In this document: positions 8,636 to 18,068 of the stretch, piece after piece | Position numbering within the stretch: the stretch's first letter is position 1 | Layout: each line of letters opens with the position of its first letter | NCBI GenBank assembly: GCA_963786675.1 | Contig: CAWAZY010000003.1 | Coordinates: 1-64,000 of the forward strand | Length of the DNA: 64,000 bases | Reading direction: 5' to 3' | Source: JAGVSR01 sp963786675 | GTDB lineage: Bacteria; Pseudomonadota; Alphaproteobacteria; Rhizobiales; Hyphomicrobiaceae | The notes under the pieces: model-generated | Seen by the model: only the letters and a program-made list of their open reading frames with translations | What the model was told of the DNA's origin: nothing | Database searches by the model: none | Translations under genes and position numbers: made by a program

Positions 8636-9547
8636 ATGCGTACGGTAGTGAAGCGTTTTAGGACGGCTGCGGCGGTCCTGTTGGCGGTGGGCGTGTCCAG
8701 CGCTGCGCCCGCTGTCGCTGAAGCGAAAAAGCCGTTCCGGGTTGTCACGACTTTCACGGTCATCCAGGACATCGCCCAGAACGTCGCCGGGACCGCCGCG
8801 ATCGTCGACTCGATCACCAAGCCGGGTGCGGAGATTCATGACTACCAGCCCACGCCGCTCGATATCGTGAAGGCGCAGTCGGCCGATCTCGTACTGTGGA
8901 ACGGCATGAACCTCGAGCGCTGGTTTGAGCAGTTCTTCGACAACGTGCGGGATGTGCCCGGCGCCGTCGTCACAGAAGGCATTGCGCCGGTGGGGATCAC
9001 CGAGGGGCCCTATACGGGCAAGCCCAATCCCCACGCCTGGATGTCGCCGGCCAATGCGCTCGTCTATGTCGAGAACATCAGGAAGGCGCTGGCCAAGCAC
9101 GATCCGGCCAATGCGGAAATCTATGCGCAGAACGCCGCGCGCTACGCCGAGCAAATCAAGGCTGTCGAGGCGCCGTTGCGCGCGCGCCTCGCGGCCATAC
9201 CAGAGGCACAGCGCTGGCTCGTCACCAGTGAGGGTGCGTTCAGTTATCTGGCCCGCGATCTCGGATTCAAGGAACTCTTCCTGTGGCCGATCAACGCCGA
9301 CCAGCAGGGGACGCCGCAGCAGGTCCGGCGGGTCATCGATACGGTGCGCCAGCAAAAGATTCCCGTGGTGTTCAGCGAGAGCACGATCTCGGACAAGGCC
9401 GCCCGGCAAGTGGCGAAGGAGACGGGCGCGCGCTATGGCGGCGTTCTGTATGTCGATAGCCTGAGCGCGGAGAACGGGCCGGTCCCCACCTATTTGAAGC
9501 TTCTCGAAGTGACGGTGCAGACGATCGCCGAAGGATTTGGCTCGTGA
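8636..9547 (+). CDS. sitA: manganese/iron ABC transporter substrate-binding protein
   Basis: A signal peptide (about residues 1-28) precedes a cluster A-I (ZnuA/SitA-type) binding protein of 303 residues. Typical metal-site segments are HDYQPTPLD, NPHAWMSP, an EGAF segment after WLVTS and a later ESTISDKAARQVAKETGA region; together they supply His/Glu/Asp ligands. The ATG at 8636 has GAGGAG upstream, so the slightly earlier TTG start is not used. First gene of a four-gene operon; metal specificity (Mn and/or Fe) is inferred from the linked mntR and its operator. Confidence 0.92.
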   Translation: MRTVVKRFRTAAAVLLAVGVSSAAPAVAEAKKPFRVVTTFTVIQDIAQNVAGTAAIVDSITKPGAEIHDYQPTPLDIVKAQSADLVLWNGMNLERWFEQFFDNVRDVPGAVVTEGIAPVGITEGPYTGKPNPHAWMSPANALVYVENIRKALAKHDPANAEIYAQNAARYAEQIKAVEAPLRARLAAIPEAQRWLVTSEGAFSYLARDLGFKELFLWPINADQQGTPQQVRRVIDTVRQQKIPVVFSESTISDKAARQVAKETGARYGGVLYVDSLSAENGPVPTYLKLLEVTVQTIAEGFGS

Positions 9548-10467
9548 CGTCCATGATCCCACATGCCGAAGCCGATAGCGATATGCGTAAGGGCCTTGCG
9601 GCCTCCATTTCCGTTCGCGGGGTCACGGTGACGTATGCCAACGGCACCACGGCGCTGAAGGATGCATCCTTCGCCTTGGGGCCGGGGACCATCTGCGGCC
9701 TTGTCGGTGTCAACGGGTCCGGCAAGTCGACGCTGTTCAAGTCGATCATGGGCTTCGTTGCGCCAGTTGCCGGCGAGATCAGAATTTGCGGATTGCCGCC
9801 GCGTGAAGCCCAGAAACGCAGCCTCGTCGCCTACGTGCCGCAATCGGAGGAGGTCGACTGGAATTTCCCGGTTCTCGTTGAGGACGTCGTCATGATGGGC
9901 CGCTACGGCCACATGGGATTTCTACGCCGGCCATCCAAACGCGACCGCTACAAGGTTGGTGAAGCGCTGGAGCGTGTCGGCATGACGGCGTACGCCCATC
10001 GCCAGATCGGCGAGTTGTCGGGCGGGCAGCGTAAGCGCGTCTTCCTCGCCCGCGCGCTGGCCCAGGAAGGTCTGATCAGCCTTCTCGATGAGCCGTTCAC
10101 CGGGGTGGATGTGCAGACCGAAGGCGCCATCATCGATTTGCTGCGCGAATTGAAGTCACAGGGGCATCTGATCCTGGTGTCGACGCACAACCTCGGCAGC
10201 GTTCCCGATTTCTGCGATCAGGTCGTGCTCGTCAAACGCACGGTGCTTGCAGCGGGACCCACGGCGGCCACGTTCACGCAAGCCAACCTCGAGCGCGCGT
10301 TTGGCGGTGTGTTGCGCCATTTCCGTCTCGAAGGCCAAGCGCTGCATCAGGACGACGACCAGCGCTCCATCACGGTGCTGACCGACGACGAACGCCCCGT
10401 CGTGTTCTATGGCAGCCGCACCGGTCGCGATGAGCCGTTGCGCCGCGATGATGAGCCCAAGACATGA
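9544..10467 (+). CDS. sitB: manganese/iron ABC transporter ATP-binding protein
   Basis: This nucleotide-binding subunit has a Walker A motif (GVNGSGKST), a Q-loop, an ABC signature (LSGGQRKR), a Walker B motif (LISLLDEPFTGVD) and a switch histidine (STHN). It begins at a GTG that overlaps the sitA stop codon; an ATG at 9553 is an alternative. The C-terminal tail of about 40 residues (acidic/basic, after about residue 265) is an extension beyond the conserved ATPase core. It pairs with the two permeases downstream. Confidence 0.93.
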   Translation: MTSMIPHAEADSDMRKGLAASISVRGVTVTYANGTTALKDASFALGPGTICGLVGVNGSGKSTLFKSIMGFVAPVAGEIRICGLPPREAQKRSLVAYVPQSEEVDWNFPVLVEDVVMMGRYGHMGFLRRPSKRDRYKVGEALERVGMTAYAHRQIGELSGGQRKRVFLARALAQEGLISLLDEPFTGVDVQTEGAIIDLLRELKSQGHLILVSTHNLGSVPDFCDQVVLVKRTVLAAGPTAATFTQANLERAFGGVLRHFRLEGQALHQDDDQRSITVLTDDERPVVFYGSRTGRDEPLRRDDEPKT

Positions 10468-11348
10468 TGGCAGAACTTCTCACGCCTTTTAGTTACGACT
10501 ACATGCTGAAGGCGATGTGGGTCTCGGCGCTCGTTGGGGGGACGTGCGCGTTTCTCTCTGCGTTTCTGATGTTGAAGGGCTGGTCGCTGATGGGCGATGC
10601 GCTCGCCCACTCCGTCGTTCCCGGTGTGGCGGGCGCCTATCTGCTCGGCTTGCCTTATGCCACCGGCGCGTTCGCGGCAGGCCTGCTTGCGGCGCTGGGC
10701 ATGGCCTTTGTGCGCAGCCAGTCGCGGTTGCGCGAGGATGCCGTCATCGGTCTTGTTTTCACATCGTTCTTTGCCGCCGGCCTTCTGATAGTGTCCATCA
10801 ACCCCACGGCGGTCGATGTGCAATCAATCGTGCTCGGCAACATCCTCACCATCGCGGATGAGGATGCCTTTCAGGTGGTCATCATCAGCGTGATCACCCT
10901 GGCGATTCTGATGCTCCGCTGGAAAGACCTGATGGTGGTCTTCTTCGACGAAGGTCATGCCCGGTCTGTCGGGCTCAATGCGACCGGCCTCAAGATCTTG
11001 TTCTTCACGCTGTTGTCGGCGGCCGTCGTGGCGGCGCTGCAGACGGTGGGCGCATGTCTCGTCATCGCCATGGTGGTCACGCCTGGTGCTACGGCCTACT
11101 TGCTGACCGATCGTTTTCCGCGCCTGCTTGCGCTGGCAGTCGCCATTGGCGCCTCGACCAGCTTCATCGGTGCCTATCTGAGTTACTTTCTCAATGGGGC
11201 CACGGGCGGCGTGATCGTGACGCTGCAGACGCTCATCTTCCTTGCGGCCTTCGTCTTCGCGCCGAAGTACGGCATGCGCGCAGCGCGGCAAAAGGCGGTC
11301 GCGGCGCTGCATGAGGCCCAGGCCGCGGCCGGGGAGCCACAGCGATGA
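10464..11348 (+). CDS. sitC: manganese/iron ABC transporter permease
   Basis: ABC-3 family permease of 294 residues with about eight hydrophobic segments. The family segment LKGWSLMGDALAHSVVPG is followed later by GACLVIAMVVTPGATAYLLT. The start overlaps the sitB stop, implying translational coupling. It shares the LKGWSLMGDA segment with the next gene; the two probably form a heterodimeric channel. Confidence 0.92.
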   Translation: MMAELLTPFSYDYMLKAMWVSALVGGTCAFLSAFLMLKGWSLMGDALAHSVVPGVAGAYLLGLPYATGAFAAGLLAALGMAFVRSQSRLREDAVIGLVFTSFFAAGLLIVSINPTAVDVQSIVLGNILTIADEDAFQVVIISVITLAILMLRWKDLMVVFFDEGHARSVGLNATGLKILFFTLLSAAVVAALQTVGACLVIAMVVTPGATAYLLTDRFPRLLALAVAIGASTSFIGAYLSYFLNGATGGVIVTLQTLIFLAAFVFAPKYGMRAARQKAVAALHEAQAAAGEPQR

Positions 11349-12193
11349 GCCCCCTGATCGATCTCGTCGCCGTACCGCTGAGTTATGGCTTCATGCAACG
11401 GGCGCTGGTGGTCGCGGTTCTGGTCGGCGCGGTGTGCTCGGTGCTGTCCTGCTATCTCGTGCTCAAGGGATGGTCCCTCATGGGGGACGCCATCTCGCAC
11501 GCGGTGCTGCCGGGGATCGTCTTGGCCTTCGTGCTTGGACTACCGCTGGCCTTGGGCGCCTTCGCGGCGGGGCTTAGCTGTGCCGTCGCCACCGGCTATC
11601 TGTCGGAGAACAGCCGGGTGAAGGAAGACACGGTGATGGGCATCGTGTTCTCAGGCATGTTCGGGTTCGGTCTTGTACTCTTCACCAAGGTGGAGACCGA
11701 CCAGCATCTGAACCATATTCTGTTCGGCAACATGCTCGGTGTGTCCGTGCGTGATCTCATCGAGACTGGTGTCATCGCTGGCGTCACGCTGCTGGCGGTG
11801 ATGATCAAACGCCGTGATTTGCTGCTCTATTGCTTCGATCCCCAGCATGCGCGCGCCATCGGGCTGCCGGTCCGGGCGCTGCACTATGGCCTTTTGATCC
11901 TCCTATCGCTGACCATCGTGGCGGCGCTCAAGGCGGTCGGGATTATCCTCGTGGTCGCCATGCTGATTGCGCCCGGCGCCATCGCCTATCTGCTTAGTAA
12001 TCGCTTTGAACGCATGCTGGCGATCGCCGCGGCCGTCGCGATCGGATCCAGTGTCACCGGCACGCTGGTGAGCTTCCATATCGACGGGGCGACGGGACCC
12101 TGCATCGTTCTGATCCAGGCGGCGGTGTTCGTGCTGGCCTTTCTGCTGGCGCCGCAAAGGGGCCTGCTCAGGCGCAGGCCGGTGGAGGCCTGA
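11345..12193 (+). CDS. sitD: manganese/iron ABC transporter permease
   Basis: Second ABC-3 permease (282 residues), with LKGWSLMGDAISHAVLPG near residue 40 and a matching loop GIILVVAMLIAPGAIAYLL. It overlaps sitC by four bases (ATGA). It is the last gene of the operon and converges with an MFS gene 14 bases away; no terminator hairpin is evident in that gap. Confidence 0.92.
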   Translation: MSPLIDLVAVPLSYGFMQRALVVAVLVGAVCSVLSCYLVLKGWSLMGDAISHAVLPGIVLAFVLGLPLALGAFAAGLSCAVATGYLSENSRVKEDTVMGIVFSGMFGFGLVLFTKVETDQHLNHILFGNMLGVSVRDLIETGVIAGVTLLAVMIKRRDLLLYCFDPQHARAIGLPVRALHYGLLILLSLTIVAALKAVGIILVVAMLIAPGAIAYLLSNRFERMLAIAAAVAIGSSVTGTLVSFHIDGATGPCIVLIQAAVFVLAFLLAPQRGLLRRRPVEA

Positions 12194-12207
12194 TCGGCGG
12201 CATTTAT

Positions 12208-13464
12208 TCAGCCAGTCGCGGTGCGCCGCCGCGCCAGTGCCATCAGAAGCGCGGTCGCGATCGCGCCGGCTGCCATGATACCCGCGAGCAACAGGAAATA
12301 GTTTTGATGTCCCGCGGCTCCGGGTGCGGCGTCCAGAATACGGCCGCTGATGGAGGCGAAGAAAATATCCGGTGTGAACCCGACGACCGAGATCAGTCCT
12401 ACGGCGGAGCCCGTCATGTGGGGCGGTACGCTGGTCTCCTCCATCAGCGCGAAATAGACCCCGCGCAGCGCATACACCCCCGCAAAGCTCACCAGTACGT
12501 TGACCAGCACCAGCGGACTAGCGGCCTCGGCGGGCGTCACCACCACCAGCGCGGCGAAGCTGGCCGCAAGCAGCGCGAACATCGCCGTCATCACTCCGGT
12601 CGCCGAAAACCTGTCGGCCAGCAGGCCTGCGGCAATCGCCGCGACGGGGCGCAAATAGGCGGCGCCCGCCGTGAATGCCGCCGCGTCCACGTCGCTCATG
12701 CCCATCACCTGGACGGCGTAGAGCGAATAATTGTCGAGGCCTTTGTAGCCGCAATAGGCCGCGCTCACGATGAGGGCCTGCAGCCAGATCATGGGCTGGC
12801 CCAAGACGCCGGACACACGCGCAGGCACGTGCAGCCGCGCTTCTGCCGTGGTTCGCGGCGCATCGGGAATGATGAACCAGGCAAACACACCGGCACCCAA
12901 CGTCACGGCGGAATAATATAGGATCACGGCCACCAGGGCGTCGCGCTTTGCTGCCGGATCGCCGGCAGTCCCGCCATCCGCCAGCATGATCCCGAAGACC
13001 GGCACGGCGGCACTCGCTAGGCCCGCGGCCAACAGCCCGCGCCCGCCGTCGAGGAGGCCGAAAGCGCGGCCCTGCGCGCCATCTCCACCCCAGTCGCGCG
13101 TGCTGCGGATGAGCGCCGCCCACAGGAGCAGGATGGTCGTCACGCCCCAGTATGCGAACAAAACCGCCATGCCGAACATCGAGGGAATGGTCGCCATATA
13201 GAGACCGCCCGCCGCCGTCGCGATCAGCGACACCGCGATGAGTCGGCGCGGTGAAAAGCGGTCGGCGATCATTCCGCCAGGAAAATAGGCCAGCATGGCC
13301 GTGACGCCGTAGACGGCGAACACGTCACCGAGGTCGGCGTTGGAGAAGCTGAAGACGTCCAGCATCGCGGCGCGAAAAAAGCGTGCGACGTGGAACGGTA
13401 GCGCGAACACCGCCTCGCCGGCGAGGATCAGGCATAAAATGACGAGGGTCCGTTGCTGTATCAT
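12208..13464 (-). CDS. MFS transporter
   Basis: About twelve membrane segments over 418 residues, with the MFS loop signature GGMIADRFSPRR between segments 2 and 3 and a weaker repeat, GLLADRFSATG, in the second half. The C-terminal half includes YALRGVYFALMEETSVPP. The substrate cannot be read from the sequence. The ATG at 13464 is chosen because the added upstream residues are polar and out of character for the family. Monocistronic. Confidence 0.87.
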   Translation of the reverse strand: MIQQRTLVILCLILAGEAVFALPFHVARFFRAAMLDVFSFSNADLGDVFAVYGVTAMLAYFPGGMIADRFSPRRLIAVSLIATAAGGLYMATIPSMFGMAVLFAYWGVTTILLLWAALIRSTRDWGGDGAQGRAFGLLDGGRGLLAAGLASAAVPVFGIMLADGGTAGDPAAKRDALVAVILYYSAVTLGAGVFAWFIIPDAPRTTAEARLHVPARVSGVLGQPMIWLQALIVSAAYCGYKGLDNYSLYAVQVMGMSDVDAAAFTAGAAYLRPVAAIAAGLLADRFSATGVMTAMFALLAASFAALVVVTPAEAASPLVLVNVLVSFAGVYALRGVYFALMEETSVPPHMTGSAVGLISVVGFTPDIFFASISGRILDAAPGAAGHQNYFLLLAGIMAAGAIATALLMALARRRTATG

Positions 13465-13741
13465 CCAGGCCCGATCATGCCGCCGCGTGTGCGATGCTTC
13501 GGGTCCGGCCCGATGCAGGCACAAGCCTAACCCCTGGGGATGGTCTGGCAACCCCGGTGACCCACGCACCCCGCGCGGTCAGCGGCCTTCAGGGAATGCG
13601 CGAGGGTCAGCGATTGGCGCTCTTCGATCAACATTGTTCGCCTGCGCTTCCCGCGCCGTACCTTTCCGGCACGGCCGCGTCTGATCCGGCACCGGAACAA
13701 GCTCCGCTGACGTGCGGGTCAAACAAAACGTAGAGCGCGGT
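13465..13741. other. intergenic region
   Basis: Nothing was recognised here beyond the upstream region of the MFS gene and the 3' flank of the L,D-transpeptidase gene. Confidence 0.4.
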
Positions 13742-15298
13742 CTACCACCAGCCTTGCTTGGTGTAGGTCTTCTTACTGCCCGGCCGTGTCTTGAAGGGCT
13801 TCCGCTTGGGCGGCGGGTCTTCGTAGTACCCGAAGCCAAAGAAGCCGCCGCCACCGTTCCAGGGATTGTTGCTCGCTACCGGCACGGTGACTTTGGGTGT
13901 GGGCTTGCGCGTTTTGAAACCGCCCTGGGGCTGGTTGCTGAGCACCGCGACAAATTCGGTGCGATAGTTGGTCTCCCGGCTCAGCGGTTCGTCCGAAATA
14001 ATGATCGACGATCGCGGCTGTGCGCCCGGCGCGATGCGATCCAGCACATCCTGCGGAATGGTGATCCGGTCGAGCGCACTGGAGGCGGTGTCCGCACCAT
14101 TGATCGTGACTGAACTCCAGCGCAGGCCCGCATCACCGGGCGCCATCGCAGTGAAGACGTGCGTCCCGATCGGCTGGTCGGGATCGCGGATCGTGATGGG
14201 AGCCTCGATTGACGAATCGTACACCTCGCCCCCGTCCGGCCAGGGCTTGCGCGTATTCCGGCGCACGTAGAGCATCTGCGTCGCGCGGCTGATGTAGACC
14301 GAGACCGGCTGCAGGGCGAGATTGGCGTCGCTGGCGGCCTTTTCGGTTTCAGTCATCCGGTCCGCCGCCAGCTTCGCGGCTTCCTTTGTCGAGGCCGCTT
14401 CGTCGATTTTGGCCTTGGCGTCGGCTGTCGCCGTATCGAGCCGGGTCTGTGCCTCCGCAGCCCTGGTGGCAGCCTTGAGCTTGCGCTCCTCGGCGCGTGT
14501 CTTGGCTTTGTCCGTCTTTGCGGCCGCGAGCGCCTTCTCGGCGGCGGCGAGTTCCTTGTCAGCGCTTGCCTTTCGACGTTCCAGCCTGCGCAACGCTGCC
14601 GCAACGGGCGCCGCCGCGCGGGCCGCGGCCTTGGCGGCCTTCTTTGCCTCGTTGGACAACTTGGCGGCTTCGGCGGCTTCGCGCGCGAGCGTCTCGGCGC
14701 GCTCCGGCGCGGCGGCGACGGTTTCGGCGTCCGGCACAAACAGGGCGGGATGAGAAATTTCGACCGGGGCGGCCTCATCCGGCGAAATGACCACCCGCAT
14801 TCCGATCTGCGTCTTGTTGAACAGGTTCCTTGCAAAGCCGTACGGCAGCCGCACGCAGCCCTTGGAAGCGGGGCGGCCCGGCAACACACCGCCGTGCATC
14901 GCAATGCCGTTCCAGGTGAGCCGTTGCATGTGGGGCATCTCGGCATCGTCGTAGAGGTTGGAGCGGTGATCGGCATTCTTCTCAAGGATCGTGAATACGC
15001 CGGCTGGCGTCTCGCGGCCCTTCATTCCGGTAGAGACGGGCGCACGCAGCATCCAGCCGTCGGCATCATAAAAGGTGATGTTCTGGGTCTTGATCGAAAC
15101 GATGGCCATGATTGGTTCGCCGGTCTCCCGGGGCGCCATCACCTTGGCAGCGCGCTCCGGGCGGGGCTCTCTGGCCGTGGCATCGCCCGGGGCCGACAGC
15201 GTGGCAAAGGCTGCCAGCGCTACGAGGGCCGGAAATCCCGCACGCAATAGGCCCGAACGCCAGCGGAGTGATTGCACCATAGAAATCTGATCTGCCAT
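13742..15298 (-). CDS. L,D-transpeptidase family protein with coiled-coil linker and a second, degenerate domain
   Basis: This 518-residue exported protein has an N-terminal signal region, then a YkuD domain (about residues 60-190) with the catalytic motif IAMHGGVLPG and PASKGCVRLP containing the active-site cysteine. Such enzymes form 3-3 crosslinks in peptidoglycan or attach lipoproteins. A long Ala/Lys/Glu coiled coil (about 205-330) follows, then a region beginning VSVYISRATQMLYVRRNTR. That region resembles a second YkuD fold without the HGG and cysteine motifs. The protein ends in a Gly/Phe/Tyr-rich basic tail. The start is uncertain (15298 or 15334). Confidence 0.85.
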   Translation of the reverse strand: MADQISMVQSLRWRSGLLRAGFPALVALAAFATLSAPGDATAREPRPERAAKVMAPRETGEPIMAIVSIKTQNITFYDADGWMLRAPVSTGMKGRETPAGVFTILEKNADHRSNLYDDAEMPHMQRLTWNGIAMHGGVLPGRPASKGCVRLPYGFARNLFNKTQIGMRVVISPDEAAPVEISHPALFVPDAETVAAAPERAETLAREAAEAAKLSNEAKKAAKAAARAAAPVAAALRRLERRKASADKELAAAEKALAAAKTDKAKTRAEERKLKAATRAAEAQTRLDTATADAKAKIDEAASTKEAAKLAADRMTETEKAASDANLALQPVSVYISRATQMLYVRRNTRKPWPDGGEVYDSSIEAPITIRDPDQPIGTHVFTAMAPGDAGLRWSSVTINGADTASSALDRITIPQDVLDRIAPGAQPRSSIIISDEPLSRETNYRTEFVAVLSNQPQGGFKTRKPTPKVTVPVASNNPWNGGGGFFGFGYYEDPPPKRKPFKTRPGSKKTYTKQGWW

Positions 15299-15481
15299 AC
15301 GGAGCCCCGGCGAAAAACAAGTCTGCAGTTGCATCGATACCCGATCCGCAGTCAGCTTCCAACTCGCTCAATTCCCGGGCCGGTCCAATTCAGGTCCAAT
15401 TGGTGTGCTGAGCGCGCACGACGCGGCCCAGCAGCAAAATGAGCAGGGCTTGGCACTGGGGCGCAGAGACATCGGGGACAC

Positions 15482-15808
15482 ATGACATCGATTGGTATAT
15501 ACGCGCTTACCGCGATCCTTGAGATCGGCGGGTGCTTTGCGTTCTGGGCCTGGGCACGCCAGGGAGCGTCTGCTTTGTGGCTGATCCCTGGGCTTATCGG
15601 GCTCGCGGGCTTTGCGTGGCTCTTGACCAAGATCGATATGGACGGCGCGGGCCGGGTCTATGCCGCGTATGGCGGCATTTACATCGTTGCCTCACTGGTC
15701 TGGCTGTGGAGCTTCGAGGGAAAAATACCGGATCGTTGGGATCTTTTGGGCGGCGGGATTTGTATCTTGGGAGCCCTCGTCATTCTGTACGGGCCGCGAC
15801 CCGCATGA
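15482..15808 (+). CDS. YnfA/UPF0060 family membrane protein
   Basis: A 108-residue protein with four hydrophobic segments. It has the family segments LEIGGCFAFWAW near the N terminus, GRVYAAYGGIYIVASLVW in the middle and a short hydrophobic C-terminal helix ending LYGPRP. YnfA proteins are small-multidrug-resistance-like membrane proteins whose physiological role is poorly settled. Length and motifs fit the family. Monocistronic. Confidence 0.92.
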   Translation: MTSIGIYALTAILEIGGCFAFWAWARQGASALWLIPGLIGLAGFAWLLTKIDMDGAGRVYAAYGGIYIVASLVWLWSFEGKIPDRWDLLGGGICILGALVILYGPRPA

Positions 15809-15984
15809 CGAGACGGGCAGGTGCTAATTAAGACCGATGGAGATTGACCTGAGACCCTTCTCTCATCCAGTCAAAGGGTGCCTCTGATGCCTGCGACGGC
15901 GGTTAGCGGGCAATCGGAGTGTGGACAGGTGGCGAGCAGAATTTGGCAAGACCGCATGTCGAGAGATGACGCGAAGCAGGACCT

Positions 15985-17172
15985 GTGAACACGACCTCGT
16001 ACAACCGCTATGACGCTATCGTACTCGGAGCCGGCGCCGCGGGAATGATGTGCGCGCTCACGGCCGGTCAGCGGGGACGCAAGGTTCTCCTGATTGACCA
16101 AGCCAATGAGCCGGGAAAGAAAATTCTCATCTCAGGCGGCGGCCGTTGCAATTTCACCAATCTCCACACCCCGTCCGAGCGGTATCTCTCGGCCAACCCC
16201 CACTTTGCAAAATCGGCGCTGCGCCGCTTCGGTCCGCAAGACTTTATTGACCTGGTGGATCGTCATCGAATCTCATGGCACGAGAAAGCACTGGGTCAGC
16301 TCTTTTGTGACGGATCGGCCCGGCAGATCGTTGCGATGCTGCTCGAGGAGTGCGCTAAAGGCCGCGTCGAGGTGCGGTTGGGGCACAGCATCCGCGAGCT
16401 TGAGCACGCCGATGGACTGTATCGAGTCAGCTGGGGTGATGAGGTCGCCGCTGCGCCGGCGCTCGTGATCGCAACAGGGGGGCTTTCCATTCCGAAAATG
16501 GGTGCGACCGGTTTTGCCTACGATCTGGCGCGCAGATTCAACCTCGCGATCGTCGCGCCGCGGCCGGCACTTGTACCCCTGACACTTGGCAAAGACGAGA
16601 TGCTGTTTCAGACCCTATCGGGCGTCTCGGCCGATGTTGTTGCGCGATCCGGAAACGCCGCATTTCGCGAGGCCGCGTTGTTTACCCACAAGGGGCTGTC
16701 GGGGCCAGCGATCTTGCAGATTTCCTCGTACTGGTCACACGGCGAGGAGATCGGGATCGACTTTCTGCCGCAGGCCGGATCGGCATGGCTCATCGAGGCC
16801 AAGCGCAGTTATCCGCGTTCCGCGCTGCGGACCGTGCTGGGGCATGCATTACCTGCGCGTCTGGCCGACGTTCTGGCCGAGCGGTCAGGGGCTACCGGAG
16901 ACCTCGCGAACATGCCCGATCGCACGCTTGATCTGATTCAGCGCCGGCTTTCCGACTGGCGCTTCCATCCCACCGGCACCGAAGGGTTCGCCAAGGCGGA
17001 AGTCACGGCCGGCGGGATCAGCACCGAGGGGCTGTCCTCCAAGACCATGCAAGCAACGCAAGTGCCCGGCTTGTATGCGATTGGCGAGGCGGTGGATGTG
17101 ACGGGCTGGCTGGGCGGCTATAACTTTCAGTGGGCTTGGTCCAGCGGCTGGGTGGCGGGTCAGGCAGTATAG
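15985..17172 (+). CDS. HI0933/YhiN-family FAD-dependent oxidoreductase
   Basis: A 395-residue flavoprotein with an N-terminal Rossmann dinucleotide motif (VLGAGAAGMMCAL) and the family signature PGKKILISGGGRCNFTN (residues about 43-60). Its C-terminal FAD-binding segment includes VDVTGWLGGYNFQWAWSSG. The biochemical reaction is not firmly established; some relatives are linked to tRNA or lipid reduction. It starts at a GTG at 15985, since no ATG with a good ribosome-binding site precedes the Rossmann strand. Monocistronic. Confidence 0.9.
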   Translation: MNTTSYNRYDAIVLGAGAAGMMCALTAGQRGRKVLLIDQANEPGKKILISGGGRCNFTNLHTPSERYLSANPHFAKSALRRFGPQDFIDLVDRHRISWHEKALGQLFCDGSARQIVAMLLEECAKGRVEVRLGHSIRELEHADGLYRVSWGDEVAAAPALVIATGGLSIPKMGATGFAYDLARRFNLAIVAPRPALVPLTLGKDEMLFQTLSGVSADVVARSGNAAFREAALFTHKGLSGPAILQISSYWSHGEEIGIDFLPQAGSAWLIEAKRSYPRSALRTVLGHALPARLADVLAERSGATGDLANMPDRTLDLIQRRLSDWRFHPTGTEGFAKAEVTAGGISTEGLSSKTMQATQVPGLYAIGEAVDVTGWLGGYNFQWAWSSGWVAGQAV

Positions 17173-17385
17173 GCGGCTGGCTGCATTCGATGTTTTCCGG
17201 CGCCGTGCTGATCCTGCTCCATCTCCGGAAACTGCTGCCTGCAACATGCCTGATCATCGGCAGCACGCCGCGCTATGCGCCAGCCTAGACTGATCGCGAT
17301 CGATTCTGGCCGGAGACGTGCACCGCGCCAAAGGTATTGCCCCACCTTGCGTGTAGCACACCATGGGTGCCGTTCTAGAAGGCCC

Positions 17386-17598
17386 TCACGAACGCGCGCC
17401 GACGTCGCAGCCGCGTAGCTTGCTGTCGATCGCCAAGTTGAAGAGGGCAAGATCGCGCTTCTTGTCTTCGATCTGGAGCTTCGTCCTGATCGACCAGACA
17501 TGGCTCGGTCGCAGGGGCGGCTTAGCGCCGACGAGCTTGCCCTTGTTCCACGGCACGCGAGTGGGCTTGATGACTGCGGGGGTGCGTTCCTGTTCCAT
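17386..17598 (-). pseudogene. truncated tyrosine-recombinase (integrase) N terminus
   Basis: The 70 residues include WNKGKLVGAKPPLRPSHVW, then DLALFNLAIDSKLRGCDV, a sequence I recognise as the N terminus of phage-type integrases whose full length is about 200 residues. The similarity stops at RGCDV and the frame ends four codons later (GARS, stop). The catalytic core with its Arg/His/Tyr residues is therefore missing. A good GGAGAC-type ribosome-binding region precedes the ATG at 17598. It marks an old integration or deletion breakpoint near 17398. Confidence 0.8.
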
Positions 17599-18068
17599 GG
17601 GTTGTCTCCTTGCTTCAGAGACAAACCAACTTGCACCTCTTGCAGACTAACCGGCTGATCCGACGACCGGGATTGGACCACTTCTTCCATGGCATGGTTA
17701 GCGCCCGACCAGTCTGACCCTCAGCAGCCCTGGATCGCTCTGGCTGCTTGAAGAATCTCATAGCCGGAGTGCAGAGAAGGCGGACTTGCACTGGTCAACT
17801 ATGAATTCCGCTTGGTCTTTTACATGTCGTGTCCGCTTGAGCATACAGAGCGGCAAACCACGGTACGCCTGCCGTGGGACACCAGCGGAGATATTAATGT
17901 CATGGAGATCGCGGCGGACAAAGTCCCAGTCATCCGACGGTCGGCCAAAAGCATAAGTGCGCGGTCATCCCATAAGTCGCTCATAAGCCGGTCTGGCCAG
18001 GCGATAAATATGTTCGCAAGAGAGAACCCGCGCTGATCGGAAGCCATACGTGCGTAAGGGCCCCGATG
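17599..18068. other. intergenic region
   Basis: No supported gene is seen in these 470 bases between the integrase fragment and the flavocytochrome gene. Small overlapping frames on both strands look like mutual shadows without family features. Confidence 0.4.

Noticed and set aside
8528..9562. 344-codon minus-strand frame opposite sitA
   Set aside because: It is a shadow of the GC-rich sitA gene. The translation is Arg/Asp/Gly-rich without domains, and sitA has a signal peptide and binding motifs.
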